NCBI RefSeq assembly: GCF_015706575.1
Contig: NW_024037065.1
Span: 2,914,001-2,978,000, forward strand
Reading direction: 5' to 3'
DNA: 64,000 bases
From: Patiria miniata
Taxonomy: Eukaryota; Echinodermata; Asteroidea; Valvatida; Asterinidae
Shown: positions 21,809 through 34,479 of the stretch, in pieces
How the letters are laid out: the number at the start of each line of letters is the position of its first letter
Position numbering within the stretch: the stretch's first letter is position 1
The notes under the pieces: generated by a model
Seen by the model: the letters and a program-made list of their open reading frames with translations, nothing else
What the model was told of the DNA's origin: nothing
Database searches by the model: none
Position numbers and translations under genes: made by a program

Positions 21809-24800
21809 TCAGTCATCACTGTCGTCTGAATCGTGGTTCTCAAGCAAGTCTGGGTCATTTTCACACTGTGTGCTGCAGAGGCTGAAGTCAGTGCACGGCA
21901 AATTCCGCGACCTGCAGGAACATCTTTGTGTCGAACAGTCACTTTAGCAGTGACACCTAACCATCTCTATGATCGCCTTTGGTGCTGGTGGGACATTACT
22001 TGTGGTCGGCTTAAGTTGCCCATCGTCGTCTTTGTAGTAGCCATTCTGCAATGGATCCAAAGGAACTTGTCGGGCAGTACTTGCTTGACCCCATACCTGA
22101 ACTTGTACATGGACTCTAAGAATATGCTGTTTGAATGCACCGAGAGTAGGAGGTAGTTTTTCACTTTCCGCCATGAACTTGCAGAAGAGATGCCACCGAA
22201 GTTCTGGAATGCTTTTGATGGAGATTTCTCTTGGACTGTAGGCAGCGCATACCAACCTCGCCAATTCTGTCACTTGGTCGTCTGTCAGAAAGCATTTCTA
22301 GGGCCTTGATGCAGGTTTCATCTGCCTCAGGGAAGTTTTTTAACCACGTGGCCTTTCCTATTCGTGCGAACCTTCCTGTATTCTCCGCACCAGAGAATGC
22401 ATGGAATGCAGGTAACGCCTTAGCCTTTTCTGGACCTAGTGCATCCCAGAGTGGCTCAATCTCTACAACCCCGGAAGCCATGGAAATATTGGTGTGCTTT
22501 GGTAACATATCATAGTTAGCAATGGCTAAGACCAGGACATCAGTGTCAGGTGAAAAAAAAGTTAGCATTGCATCCTGTATGTTTCGTTTTGTTGCAGACA
22601 CTGCCAGGCAGATCATCAATGTGTCCCTTTCTCGTGACTGTCTTCCTCGAAAGGGACCACGTCCCTATTGCTTCTGATATGACCAGAGGATGAAGTGATG
22701 ACCAGCTTGGTGGAGTTTGTGTTGTACTGCACAACCTTTTTAGCCAAGTACTCTGTCAAATCCGACTTTGTTTGGTCATGCGATAAGAATCTACTCATTG
22801 CAATGTGCTTTATGCTCGTTTCGTCTCTAACTTGATACTCTTCTGGATCTTTCCCTTTTCTTCTCCATAGTCTAGTGGTGTTCTTCAAGGAGTCGGCTTT
22901 GTAAGTGTCAAAGACGAGATTGATCTCATCAAAGTCCTCGGTAAGCTTCATCAGTCTGTCATTGAAACACTCACTGAGATTCCTCACTGTGACCATTGTT
23001 GCAGGTTTCTTGGACAGTTTCTGAACAAGCACCATGCCATCCACCACTGCGACTTTTCTGTGATGAAGATCATTACAACTTGAGTGGCTTCCTCTTGATA
23101 ATTTGTTGATTTCTCAGGAACCAGTTTCTGAAGGGCATGAATGTGCTTGGACATTTGTGCACGGAAGCACTGTTCCATCTGGTGCGAAGAGGGCTCTGGG
23201 TGTCAAGGTGAATTCATAGTTGCCAATTGCTTCTTTCTGGTCGACATCTCGACCTGACTTCGAAAGGACCATTAGCCTGCCATACAGATCCTTGGTTTCT
23301 TTAAGGTCAACAGTCTTGTCACGAATCTTGATTGCCCGTCTCCTGTTGCCGGAGGTATACATTTTGTTATTGTGTTTCTTGACTGGCGCCCAGAGGCTGA
23401 CATCACCAGTGGTTCGCTCGGCAACATACTCTTCATAGAGCTTCTGTCCAACTTCATCCATTGTGAGGATTTGTTGCACATACTCTTCAGGGATGTAGGC
23501 ATGAGTGATCACATTGTACAGGTCATCACCTTCAACAGCGAATGGATTTCCATGACGAGATATGTCACCTTTGATTTTGCTAATGGCTTGATGCTCCCGC
23601 TTGACCGCGGCTGGTGAGAGGTCATGGTGTTGTGCCATTTTCGGTTTATCCAACCCAAACTGGCCTTTGAATTCCTCTGCAATGCGATACATTTCTGGAC
23701 TTGTCAGAGAAACCGCTGTCTGGCATTGGGGTTGTTAGAGACTCCGATGAGGCCACCACGGACTTTCAAGAGCTTGTTTAATTGCTCACAGGCATGGTCA
23801 ACACTAATGGACACAAACGGTGTGGTACTCTTCGTAACAGATATGTTACCCTCTTGTTCAAGTTCCTTCCATGTGTCAGGGTGGTTGGTTTTCAATGCTT
23901 GCATATCAGTCATGTACCTTGACCAAAGTCTCTTGTATTTTAAAGAAAAGTTTGCTGAGAGCTTCTCCCGCCTGAAGATGAAGGTTAAGATCAGCATTCC
24001 GTGATGCAGCCACAAAGTGCAGAATGGTTTTAACTCGATGCAGGTAGTTCATCATTGATCTAAACAATGCATGTTTTGACCTCTCTTTTCCCAGTCGTGC
24101 AGTTTCTTGATCACGTTGTTTCTGGCCAAAACTTGCATCAGTTCTGCATTGGCAGGCTTCATGGTCTCTGACTTTGTCCGTTTGTTAGAGAGAGCATCTA
24201 CCACTTTGGCTAGAGCTTCTAGGCAAGAGGCATTCAGATCCGGGTTGTTCTTCAGAAACTCCTCCATTGCTAGCTCATACAACGCCATGTATGAGTAGAT
24301 GTGAGCACGCAGTGCACGCTTGTAGTGGGTGCACTTGAGAATCGGCCTAGTTGTGGCAGAGCATACAAGTCCGCTTCCATCCAGGCATCATCTATGCCTG
24401 AATTTTCGATTGAGGAGCTAAGACCTCTCAAAGCTGCCATGACAACATGTAGCTCACCAAGTCTTGGGAGAACTTTGCCTTTCAAATCGGGCCTGGCATC
24501 CACCAACTGTACTGCTTTTTCATAGAGAGCCATGTCAAAGGTGATTACGGTGATGTATTTGTCGCCAACTACCAACTCCTTCAACTTGCGGGCTTGCATT
24601 TTGACAGTCAACAATGTTGGCCATTCATGCGCTACTTCCGGGAGAAGAGGAAAAGCACCAACCTAAGTCAGACGTTTGTTTGCAGAAATCATTGAGTTGT
24701 AACCCGCCCAACCTGGGATCTTACATAGCTCTCCATCTTTCATCCTAGAAACAGCCGCCACAACTACCCATCCCATATGTGTCAGCTGATAACTGCGGTC

Positions 24801-26426
24801 AACGCCTTCATTGCTGCCAATGAAATCTCAGGACTTCCATCCAGGTGGAGTCTCCCTTGGCTTACCACACTGTAAGACAGTAGTGTGATGAGGGGCCACA
24901 GTAAGAGTCCTGGTGTCCTCGATATGCAGAGGTGGTGCAATTGTTTCCCCTGGAGCATCAGCTTTCTGGAAGATAGTAGTAATTGTTCCGTGCGTCGTAC
25001 CTTTGCCATCTGCCGTGTCCTCAGCAAAATCTACATTATCTGCCGCAAAAAAAACCCAAAGGTGCCTTTCTTTAAGAATGGCGGAACGTACAACCCTTGA
25101 AACTGCTCTGTGTTCTTCACTATAGCATTTGCAATGGCTGTTTCCAACATCAGAGTACGACTGTGAGACACGCAGTGATTTTTAGCATTGAGGGCATCCA
25201 GCAGCATCTTGCTTCTTGTTTCATTGTGAACAGTCAGTGCCAACCCAACCACTTGGGGATTTTCTCTTGCTTGTTGGGACCGAAATTCAGCCTCTTTTGT
25301 TTTTGGTTTGTAAGTAACTTGTCTCTTCGACCTGAATCCATACATCACGTTTTGACTTTCTGCGATAGCAGCCCTATCTACTGCATATGTTCGAACTTCT
25401 GTTTCTAGTTTGTCTGAATGACCTGCCATGACCCAGCGGAGAAATGTGTAGAGTTCCATCGGCACGTCTTCCGTTGTGCTGGAAACAGCAATGGAGCCTT
25501 GCTTGGGTTCTGGCTTCATGAAGCTTTCAATACTTTGTCGGATAATTTGTGCAGACCTGTAGAAGTCCTTCATCTTGCTGTTGTCATCATCTGACGTGAT
25601 GGCAGACTGAATCATATCTGCTTCACAAGCTTCTGGGAAGTACAAGACAGATGGCTTTCGTCTGTTGCTTTGCAGGACGGACCTTAAGTGAGGTAGTTCA
25701 GACAAGATTCGGTCTTTCAGCCAGCGTCTGCTGAAGGCAGGCCTGTGGCTTGCCAACATGTTTTCTCCTCCTAGAATGTTGACGTAGGTTTTCTCAATGT
25801 CTTCCATGGACATATATGCCCTATATCTGGACTGCACGTCAATGATGTTAACCAGTTCCACGAAACTAGCCGTTTGCAGTGGATTTGCATCAATTTTCCT
25901 TGCTTTGCTTGCCTCAGCCTTATTTCTCCACACATGAAATTCGTTTTCTCTCCAGCAAGCTTTGTGATACTGGATATCAAGTGCATGAGCATCGCCTTCA
26001 GAGATGCAGGAGGCATGTCTGGTTTTGAGTTCTGGGTTCAAGGACAACATCACAACTTCTTTAAGAGCTTGACCAGCATTTTCAGTTCTAACTGCAATCA
26101 AAATTTCTTCATCGAATTTCTGACAGAAAAAAACAACGATCTGTCTTGAGTGGTCGTGTCGCAGACCGTGTGAATGGTGCTAATAAGCCTGACGAAGTTG
26201 ACGCTCCGCTGTCATCGCAGCTTCTGGACCTCCTACCTCTCTCCCTGTGAACGTGTAATCCTGTAGACAAGGACAGTTGATACCGGTCTCTTGCACGCTG
26301 TCTGTGAGCTTTATTCGTGGCGTTGGAGTAACACGTTCGGTGCCAAACTGCCTTGTTTATCTGCAAAGCCTTTGCGTTGTAATCGTCTAACCTCTTGTGA
26401 ATCTGCACATATTCACCATCGTGCAA
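21809..26426 (-). pseudogene. Large zinc-finger/PIN-like family gene, intronless and multiply frameshifted
   Basis: Read leftward from 26426, successive open pieces give a coherent family order. They are WHRTCYSN; CFFCQKF with HKACW (after removing one T from a T run near 26130, a second Cys/His zinc site); a long helical middle; GFF then ADNVDFAEDTADGK (another homopolymer shift near 25050); LPRLGELHVVMAAL and ENSGIDDAWMEADLY (24.4-24.5 kb); and a C-terminal part with NLVFDTYKADSLK, ERDTLMI and SPDTDVLVLAI (22.5-23.0 kb). The end has GAENTGRF, a Cys-rich stretch, and an acidic DSDDSDD tail stopping at 21809. At least six frameshifts or stops are seen. The acidic motifs resemble PIN/FEN nuclease strands, which is inference. 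From memory the family is widespread and uncharacterised in invertebrates. Intact length would be roughly 1,500 residues. Confidence 0.7.
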
Positions 26427-26479
26427 GGAGGCTCACTCTTGCACCGCAGTTGACAAATCGTCATATGAATCAAGTCTTG

Positions 26480-26920
26480 GCTGTAGGACTATAAAAAACT
26501 GTCTAGCATCCTGTTGGCATATAATGCACAATTTCCAATCGATGGAGTTTTTTTGTGATTGTTGGCCAAGTTGGGGTAGGTCTGCCATAGCCATAGTAGA
26601 TTTTGCCCTTTAAGGATGAGGTACAGATAGGCGGGACCCTTCAGTTTGGTATCGAGAAGTAGTTCTGTATAACAATGGAAAAACAAAGCATAACATAACG
26701 ATACAGGGTGACCCCCCCCCCCCCCCCCCCCAATGCAACCCCAACACATTTGCCTTAATAAAAAAAGGGATCGGTAGATTTTTATGTTTTCGGTATCAAA
26801 TTAAACAGCTTTAAGTTGATAACTTTTTCCTTTAACACTTTAAAAACCGTTTCAGTGGTCATTTTTCATCCTGTACACAAAAAACACTACCACAGTAAGG
26901 GATGATTTTCACCTACCTAT
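26480..26920. other. Non-coding DNA with a poly-C tract
   Basis: A run of about 20 C lies at 26711-26730. No gene was recognised. Confidence 0.5.
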
Positions 26921-28850
26921 TGTGGCGAAACGAGCTATACACCCTTTGTGGCGGGAATAACTAGGTGACCCGACAGTGTGACCTGATCGAAGGATGGAAT
27001 TGGACCTGGCCAAAAATATTGATTACCCTCACGCAAGGATGAGCGGTTACCCTGACGCAAGGGGGGATATAGTTAACGAACGGCGGACTAAGCCTAGGGG
27101 CTGTTCGTTTGGCGGAAATATACCACCGATCTGCGATTAAGTACTTGACTTTATTGACAGAAGAGGGGACTAACTTATTCAGATATATCCAACAGAGAGC
27201 GGGACTACATAAGCTACACAGTGACCAGTTATTCCAAGACGTCAATCAATAAGTTTATTCCTTTAGCACACTTCAAATATAATGTCAATGCTTCACCATT
27301 CAATAATTATACAATAATAAACCTCACCGTTAAGATAAATCCAGGTAAACCTCGTTCTTAAAATAAGCACTAGTAAACCTCGCTGTGATAATCTAGTAAA
27401 CCTCACAGTGATAATGAACCCTAGTAAACCTCGCTCTTAGAGTAAGCACTAGTAAACCTCACTGTGATAACGAACCCTACTAACCCTCGCTCTTAGCTGA
27501 GGGGTCAACTGCACCCCTTGTCAATAGCCTATACAATTATAACCTTCGTACAGCTCTTGGGTCAACTGCACCCTTTAGCTTATACAATTATAAACGTCTG
27601 GTTCAACAGGGGTCAACTGCACTCCCTTATGATTAACTTAAACAATTATAAACTCACAGCTTAGCGGGGTACTCGCTTAAGGTAAACCTCACTTGGGTAT
27701 ACCTCACCTAAACTTCTCGGGGTTCCTAGTTTATAAAGTGGTCGTCTGCGCCACTGACTTAAATAACGGGCTAGTGTTCTTTCACTTAGCACAAAATGAC
27801 TATAATGAGGTCTACAATAACAGAATAGAATTATACAATACAACACAGTCCTTGCTACTCGCTTGACCAGCGAATTACACACACGGGGTAGTTAGCAACG
27901 TTATAACCCACCCGAGGATAATAATAGTTCCCTGACGTTAAACCAGTAAACCTTCGGGAAACTCAGGGTTCACAGACTTTACAGGGCCGCAATCAACCGT
28001 TTCTACGCCAAAGTTGCACAGGACAACGGCATACAATTCCCTCCACAAAGTCACAATTAAGCAGGAAAAGCGAGCTCTCAGTTGTCCAAGTCTGCATCAA
28101 CCGCAGCCACGCCAATTGGCATAGATTAACGGCAGACAGACCTTCCGAACAATCTTAGCTACACTATTTCCTCAATGGGAAAACAAGCCTACGGACTCAC
28201 AGGGCAGCTATACCGCAGCTACGCCAAATGGCACAAACAACGGAAGACAATCCTTAAGTCTGAACTAAGCCTAACTGTTCCCCAACCTTCAGATTTACTC
28301 CGGGTCCGACTAGTATCTTAACTCAGGCCCTATATTAAATATTCCCGACTTCTTAACGACAATCCACCCCAAATCTTATCCGATAAGACCTTAAAATGCA
28401 CAGGGGGATGTAAACAACGAAGTCCAGCTTTACTGACCGATCGCTCTCAGGCACGCTGGGGCTTTCTCCCGCTCCAGTCCAACCACGGTAAATCAGTAAA
28501 CGCTCACGATATTGCCCGATAATCGCTTGTTTCACAACACAGTCTCTCCCAGTAGTTTACGCAATGAAGTCTCTCACACGAGTGCCGAACCCACGCCAGG
28601 CCACGAGGCAATCGCCCCAGACCATGCCGGACAAACGCTGCTGATTGGTCGCCGTGCGCTATCATGCACTCGATCACGCGGTACATGCCTGCATAATTCA
28701 TAACCAGACATGCCCATCAGCCTGGTGTACATGCAGGACGCGCATGCTGCTTGGTTGTCCCACAGTTTCACGCGCTAAAACACGCAGGCTGACGTGATGC
28801 TTCTGAGGCTAGATTTGATATCAGTCTATACATACCCCTGTTTCGTTACA
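26921..28850 (-). repeat. LTR-like block of 1.9 kb
   Basis: The block begins TGTGGCGAAACGAG and ends CTGTTTCGTTACA, so it is bounded by TG/CA with a short inverted match. It carries the motif TTGGCGGAAATATACC near 27109, also present in the other two gypsy LTRs in this window (near 33856 and 42397). Inside, 27300-27680 repeats 'agtaaacctcgct'-type units many times, and 27960-28260 has diverged copies of a unit ending in 'acgccaa-tggcaca'. A polypurine tract does not adjoin the right edge, and the block does not match the 601 bp LTR at 33758. It may be a solo or mismatched LTR. Confidence 0.35.
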
Positions 28851-29884
28851 CAGGACCCAGCTAAGCTTATTCTGTCCCGGAATAAAAAGCTTAACAAAAA
28901 ATATATACGAAACAGGGCCTATACTTTTTACAATTATAAAAACAATGTTGAACAATATACTAATATTGCGTGAGGTTGACTAAATCTCACGGGTATTGTA
29001 CACTATAATCCACACATTCTCTAATAAACCTCACTGCTGCGAGTGTGAGGTTTACTTACTTCATACAATTATAATACATGAACGGGTGTGAGGTCTACCC
29101 AAAACACTTATATTTGAGGTCTACTGCACCTCGTCTGATATCTACATCTACATTATTGCATTCAAAGGGGGTATCAATTATGGTTCTTAAATATAAACGT
29201 CTTGGTTAATTTTTCTCTCTTACATGTAAATACACTTGCAAAACTATGATAAATATAAAATCTCAGAGTACAAAAATACAAAGTACAAAAATACACAGAC
29301 TACTGAATACGAAAATACTTTAACCTTACGTAACAAAAATAGGTGTCAAGATCTCTTTTTGTGGAATCAAGGGAATCAATGGGAGTAATATAAGTTTAAG
29401 ATAAGTACTTTTCCTTTTTTTTTCTTCTAAGGATATGATCAGTCTTGTTGTTTCTTGTTGACGGTCCTCACTTCGAGTCCGAGTCGACGCAGTAGAGGTT
29501 CGCGTCCACCGGCTTGCGGAACTTGTGCCGACTGACCTCTTCGTGAACCAACTGGCCGTCCAGATAGATGTTGCGTATGATCTTCTCCTCCACAACCGCC
29601 AGTCTCATCCTCTTAAGAAGGGGGCTCCTCAGCAAGGTCGGCCATGGCGTCGTCCACTTCCTCCGGGCTGGCCACCGTTATGGGGCTGAGGGGCGGCATG
29701 GACGGGGAATCTGGGGGTATTCGCCAGGACTGCTACTCTCCACGGTAAGAAAGGATCGCGGCTTCCAACTGGTTGGAGGGATCGGGGAGCTACGGCCTAC
29801 TAAAGGCGAGATGGGCGTTGGGGAAAGAGAAATTACCGCCTCCCTCACTGGGCTATCGGGTGGTCTGCTGACTGTCGCCGAGGC
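28851..29884 (-). other. Retroelement 3' untranslated-like region
   Basis: AT-rich DNA between the LTR-like block and the C2H2 frame. The words 'aaacctcactg' and 'gtgaggt' seen in the LTR-like block recur at 28970-29130. No gene was recognised. Confidence 0.35.
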
Positions 29885-30193
29885 CTAGTTGTTTGCGGCT
29901 GGTGCAGGCCTCCACCTCCCGGTCAACAAACTCCGGTCAATCGAAACGGGCATCTTCGCCACCGTCTCCTTCGGTACTCCGCCGCATTCCTCCATGTGAG
30001 CCGGATGGCAGGTCTTGTAGTGACGTCGTAGATTATCACGGCGTTTATTCTTGTAGTTACAGTGGCTGCAACACAGGAACAGTGGTGGGCCGTGTACTAT
30101 CCTCAGATGTCTCCACAGACCCTGCTTACTCGTGAATTGGTAGGCACACCGGTAGCAACGCACCGCCATCAAGAGATCTGTTGGGAAAAACAC
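29885..30193 (-). CDS. Accessory protein with two C2H2 zinc fingers in a gypsy element
   Basis: The 102-residue frame has finger 1 at C13, C16, H29, H34 (CYRCAYQF...GLWRHLRIVH) and finger 2 at C42, C45, H58, H63 (CSHCNYKNKRRDNLRRHYKTCH). A 5' extension or splice is possible, because a pyrimidine-rich tract lies just before it on the coding strand. It sits downstream of the reverse transcriptase in the same orientation, where envelope or accessory genes occur in LTR elements. The neighbouring gypsy carries a homologous pair of fingers (around 36700-36930), so this is a conserved part of the family rather than chance. The likely role is DNA or RNA binding; the target is unknown. Confidence 0.6.
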   Translation of the reverse strand: MFFPTDLLMAVRCYRCAYQFTSKQGLWRHLRIVHGPPLFLCCSHCNYKNKRRDNLRRHYKTCHPAHMEECGGVPKETVAKMPVSIDRSLLTGRWRPAPAANN

Positions 30194-30313
30194 AAAAAAA
30201 ACACTTGGTTAGTAACGCGTTTTGTCAAGCGACTAACCTAGTTTACCGATATCTTATTGGAAGTCTATGTTCCCTCTTGGGATATCTCCTTTGAACTTCT
30301 TGAGGAACATCTA

Positions 30314-32277
30314 CTACGACATCTTCCTTAATGCTAAGATCATCCTCAGCCTCAGGAAGTTCAACACCCCATTTGTTCCTCTTCTTTCGGCCCGGCCTCG
30401 AGAACCTCGGACGCTGTAATCCGCCTCAGGATCAGGGTACTGCAACACTGGTGCATTCTGAAGGCAGTTCTTCAAATCGGTGAAGGCTCTCTCACAGTCG
30501 TCGTCCCACTGAAACTTCTGTGCCTTTTCCGTAAGGCGGTGCAATGGACGTGCTCTATCGGCGAAACTCCTAATAAATCTCCTATAATAAGAAGCCAGGC
30601 CCAAGAAACTTTGTACCTCTCGGACTGTCGTAGGCGCAGGCCAGTCTCGCACGGCTGTGATCTTTGCGGGATCAGTAGCGATGCCATCTCCGGAGACTAT
30701 GTGTCAATGGTACAGCACACTCTGCCTAAACAAATGGCATTTCCTAGGCTTCAGTTTTAGGCCTGCCTCGCGTAGGCGCTGGAAAACTCTCTCGAGGCGA
30801 GCCGGCTCTTCCTCAACTGTCTCGACAATGATGTCGTCGAGGTAAACCAACAGTATCTCCCTATGCCCATGGGCTATGCTGTCCGGAGAGAACGCGCTCC
30901 ATCAGCCTTTCAAAAGTGGATGGGGCGTTACAAAGCCCGAAAGGCATAACTCGCCAGCTGTAGAGACACTTACGGACCACAAACGAAGACTTCTGTCGGG
31001 CCTCCTCGTCGAGTTCCACCTGCCAGTAGCCCGACGACAAATCTAGGGTAGAGAACCATTTAGAACCTGCCAGTGTATCTAGTGATTCGTCTATTCTCGG
31101 TATTGGGTAGGCGTCCTTCATCGTTACTGCATTAAGCCGACGGTAGTCCACGCAGAATCGTTTGCTCCCGTCTTTTTTCTTTACAAGAACAACGTTGGAC
31201 GCCCATGGGCTATCTGATTGCGCAATTGTTTCATTCCGCACCATTTCCTGGACTTGACGGTTAATCTCCTCCTGTTCCTTGGGAGGGTATCGCCTTGGCC
31301 TCTCCTTTATTGGTCGGGCATCCCCGGTACTTATCCGATGTCGCACCCGGTCCGTACGACCAATATCTGCATCGCCAGTGGAAAATATGTCGTGGTATTC
31401 GCAAAGCAGTCGGGCTAGGCTGTTGTGATGCCTATGATCCACTCCATCTCTGCTTCTTTCAAAAAGGTCAGCGAGGTGATCGGGAACCTGCAGGTGACTA
31501 TCGAGGCCAGGCGGCTCTAGTGTTTCATTATCTACATCGCCTTCACTCACAGGCGTCAACAAACCAGCCATGGTTCCTCTCTTCACTACACAACTCGGAT
31601 AGGCAACGTCTCCTCGTTGGCCTTCACAAGTACTCGCGCAACCACCATGCCCTTGTCCGCTATCTCATTCCTCTCCGCTGGTTCAATAACTGCTAACCCA
31701 CCATATGCCTTTCCAACGGTCATATATCCTGGTACCAATGCCTCGTGGCCGGCGGGAACTCTCGTTGTCTCGCTGACGACCACTTTCGCACAGACTCCTT
31801 TTCCCTCTGTGTCATTGCACCTAATTCTTTCTCCGTTTACCTGTAGTTCTAATGTTTGGAAGTCTAGGATGCCCTTGGTTCTGAGCAGAAAATCCATCCC
31901 CAAAATCCCGTTGATCTTGCCGGTGTTCCAGAACACAGCATTTACCTGACAGGTAGTCCTGCCAACGTGAATTTCTACCCAGGAACTGCCGATCGTCTCC
32001 ATCGTACTGCCATCAGCATTGCGCACTCTTCCATTGTCAACATTGGCCTGCTCTCCTTTGGTATTAGGTAGTAGAGTTCTGATGAAAGCACGGTGTCCGT
32101 TGCCCCTGTGTCAACCAACACATTACTCCTGACTCCTCTTACACCTGCACGCACAAACAGGCCCGTGCGTGCTTTGTCATATCGAAATGACTGATGCACA
32201 CCATCTCCCTCACCTAAACTCTCCCGTGCGCTGTTTCCAACGGCGCCTCCTGGCCCCGTTTTCCATCCATTTTTCAC
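30314..32277 (-). pseudogene. Gypsy pol: protease and reverse transcriptase, RNase H and integrase lost
   Basis: On the minus strand, a protease motif LVDTGATDTVLS lies near 32110-32130 and a second protease part, GILGMDFLLRTKG, near 31870-31910. Reverse transcriptase follows with DYRRLNAVTMKDAYPIPRID, LDLSSGYWQVELD, MPFGLCNAPSTFERLMERV and YLDD (near 30835-30850). A shift near 30870 and a stop near 30706 break the frame. LGLASYYRRFI and FQWDDDCERAF mark the start of the RNase H tether, after which the frame ends at 30314. No integrase follows, so about 2 kb is missing relative to the gypsy at 35200-43053. The element cannot move by itself. Confidence 0.85.
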
Positions 32278-33805
32278 TGAGGCCGTCGAGTCAGCTGGTC
32301 GTCGTTTCCCGAGTTCTTTCTATTATCGGGAACGTGTCGTGGACAATTGCGGGCGAAGTGTCCTTTCTCTTTGCATTTATAACAAGAATCATTTCGCCTT
32401 CGGTTGGCGCCAGTCGAAGTCTCCATCTTCTCCATCCACACTTTCATCTCGCGGTGGTTGTCTATGATGGACTGCTTTAAAAGGCGCTGTTCCTCCATCA
32501 CGTCTCTCAGGGAATTTAAGTCTTCGTTCTCCACTACTCTAGCAAACTTGGAACGTCCTCCGCCTCTATGTTCCTTTATCTTGAGGAAACCTTCAGTGTG
32601 GAGCGCTGCTTGCACAGCCTCGTCCAATGACGAAGGCCTTGCTCTAAAAATCCCCTCCCTGATGGCTTGCTCCTCCACCGCGTCCGAGAAATGGCCTCGG
32701 GCCAAGCGATCCCTGACCTCTTCAGTTAACTCCGGGTAGGCGAGCGCAGTAAGATCACGAATGGACTGACCAAGTTCCTGTAAAGATTCCCTAGGACCTT
32801 GTCGCCTGAGAGCTCCGTGAGATGATTCTCGGCGAGCTGTCCAGGGCCGAATCTCCTCTCTAATAGTCTAACAAATTCAGAATAGATGACGTGGCTTCCA
32901 CTTCCCAGGTTCCCTAACACCTTTACTGCGGACCCATGCAAGCTCGCCGCCAGAAAAACCTTGGCCTGGCTGTCCGTCCAGTTATTCGCCAATCTGTAGG
33001 CTTCAAAGTGTTGTTTGTAGTCGCACCATGGGGTCTTACCATTGAACCTGTCTGGCACTATATTCGGACGTTTCGTCACCTCTGTGTAATCAGTACTCGT
33101 CACCAGCTCATTCGCCTTCATTTCTACCACCTGGCGTAGGGATGAATTACCCTCGCGTGCCGTTGAGCCTCCTGCCGACTGCGATGACTCACTAAACGGT
33201 GAAGTCTTCTGCCGGCATACAGTGGATCGTCCCCGTGGCTCCCTCGATGGTAAACTGTCATTCACCAGGTCATCTATCAATGATGCATTCGAATATGTCG
33301 GTTGTGATGCGACCGGGGTAGGCGCAGGCGCTTGTGGACATCGCACATTGGTTCGCGGCCTAGGCGTAGGCGCTAGAGTATGACGTGCCATGGTTCGCGG
33401 CCTTGGCGTAGGCGCTAGTATACTGTCTCATGCATTACTACCAGACTGAGCAATCATCGACGCACCTTCCGGGTGGAACCCCGAGTCCTTTACCAATGCC
33501 TCCTGAAGCTGCAGTTTGAGTCGACGATTCTCTGCCCGGATCTGCACAATCTCCTCAACGCTGGTCTCTCCATCTCTTTCACCCATCTGCATCACGTCAA
33601 CTGCTACTTCATCGTCGAAGTCAATCAAACTCATCGTCACCTTGTTGTGGCCAATATTCCGTTCTTGGCGCCTTCTAGGTGTAGGTTGTAACTTTTGTTT
33701 TTCCTCTGTACTTGCTTGTGGTGACGCTACGGTGCCAATCCCACGTCTGACACCATTTGTGGCGGTTTCGTCTCTTGTCCCTGCAACCAGGTCGGGCCAG
33801 CCCAC
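32274..33805 (-). pseudogene. Gypsy gag
   Basis: The likely start is MSLIDFDDEVAVDVMQ (near 33635), followed by a predicted coiled coil, EEIVQIRAENRRLKLQLQEA. The next part has a short tandem duplication (LAPTPRPRT twice, 33340-33420) and the capsid-like sequence KRPNIVPDRFNGKTPWCDY. A CCHC zinc knuckle, CYKCKEKGHFARNC, lies near 32340-32385 and binds the genomic RNA in relatives. A stop near 33430 and a frameshift near 32730 interrupt it. The pol frame starts just past the gag end with a small overlap, as in gypsy elements using a translational frameshift. Confidence 0.8.
33737..33755 (-). promoter_or_regulatory. Primer-binding site, tRNA-Leu type
   Basis: The minus strand reads TGGTGTCAGACGTGGGATT, complementary with one mismatch to the 3' end of animal tRNA-Leu. 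It lies two bases from the LTR, where reverse transcription is primed. Confidence 0.8.
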
Positions 33806-34358
33806 GTCAACGAGCGGTTTAGCGTTATAAGGCCGGCGACGCCGATCCGTTTTGGCGGCAATTTACCGCCTGGCCTGCAGCACACCACTAAGTTCAATCA
33901 ACCACACCCAAGCCGAATCTCTTCACACCTCGTTGGACGGGGGACGACAACAATAATGGGGGGACAGACACAATAGATACAGGGCAAGGCTTCTTCTTTG
34001 AAGATTTATTAGTTGTCGATCACTTAATGAACCAATTCACAGTGTGGTCCTAAAGTAAATTACCTATACTGGTTTGGGTCTCGGCTGCAAATACAACTCA
34101 CACTTACTCCACGTAAGGCTCTTTCCCCGGAGTTTACGGGACCCAATTGCTCAGCTTGATTGACACGTCTGCTCAGGACGGCTGCCACGCGGGAAGAGAA
34201 CGAGTCACGCCTGCTTCCTGCTTTTATACATAAATGCCACGCCTGGCTGGTACCCTCAAACATCGTGCTAAATACATATAACGATTGGACACCAACTAGG
34301 GTATAATTAACCAACTAAAATTCAAGTCTCGCATTAATCGATTGTGCATTACGTTACA
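33758..34358 (-). repeat. 5' LTR of the minus-strand gypsy (601 bp)
   Basis: The LTR begins TGTGGCGG beside the primer-binding site and ends ACGTTACA. On the minus strand it would contain the promoter for the gag-pol transcript. The flank beyond 34358 is ATATA. No matching 3' LTR of this sequence was found in the window. Confidence 0.65.
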
Positions 34359-34479
34359 ATATATAGAACTTTGCAAACTAGGTTGTATCAAGTTTATTTG
34401 ACAAATGATTTCATGCAAAAACAAAATACTTGCATTTATGAAGATAGAAAAGAATAAAATTCCACACCAACCCAACCTG

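Noticed and set aside
27300..27680. CRISPR-like array
   Set aside because: Repeats are short, irregular and diverged with no constant spacer length, inside an LTR-like block of a eukaryotic genome.
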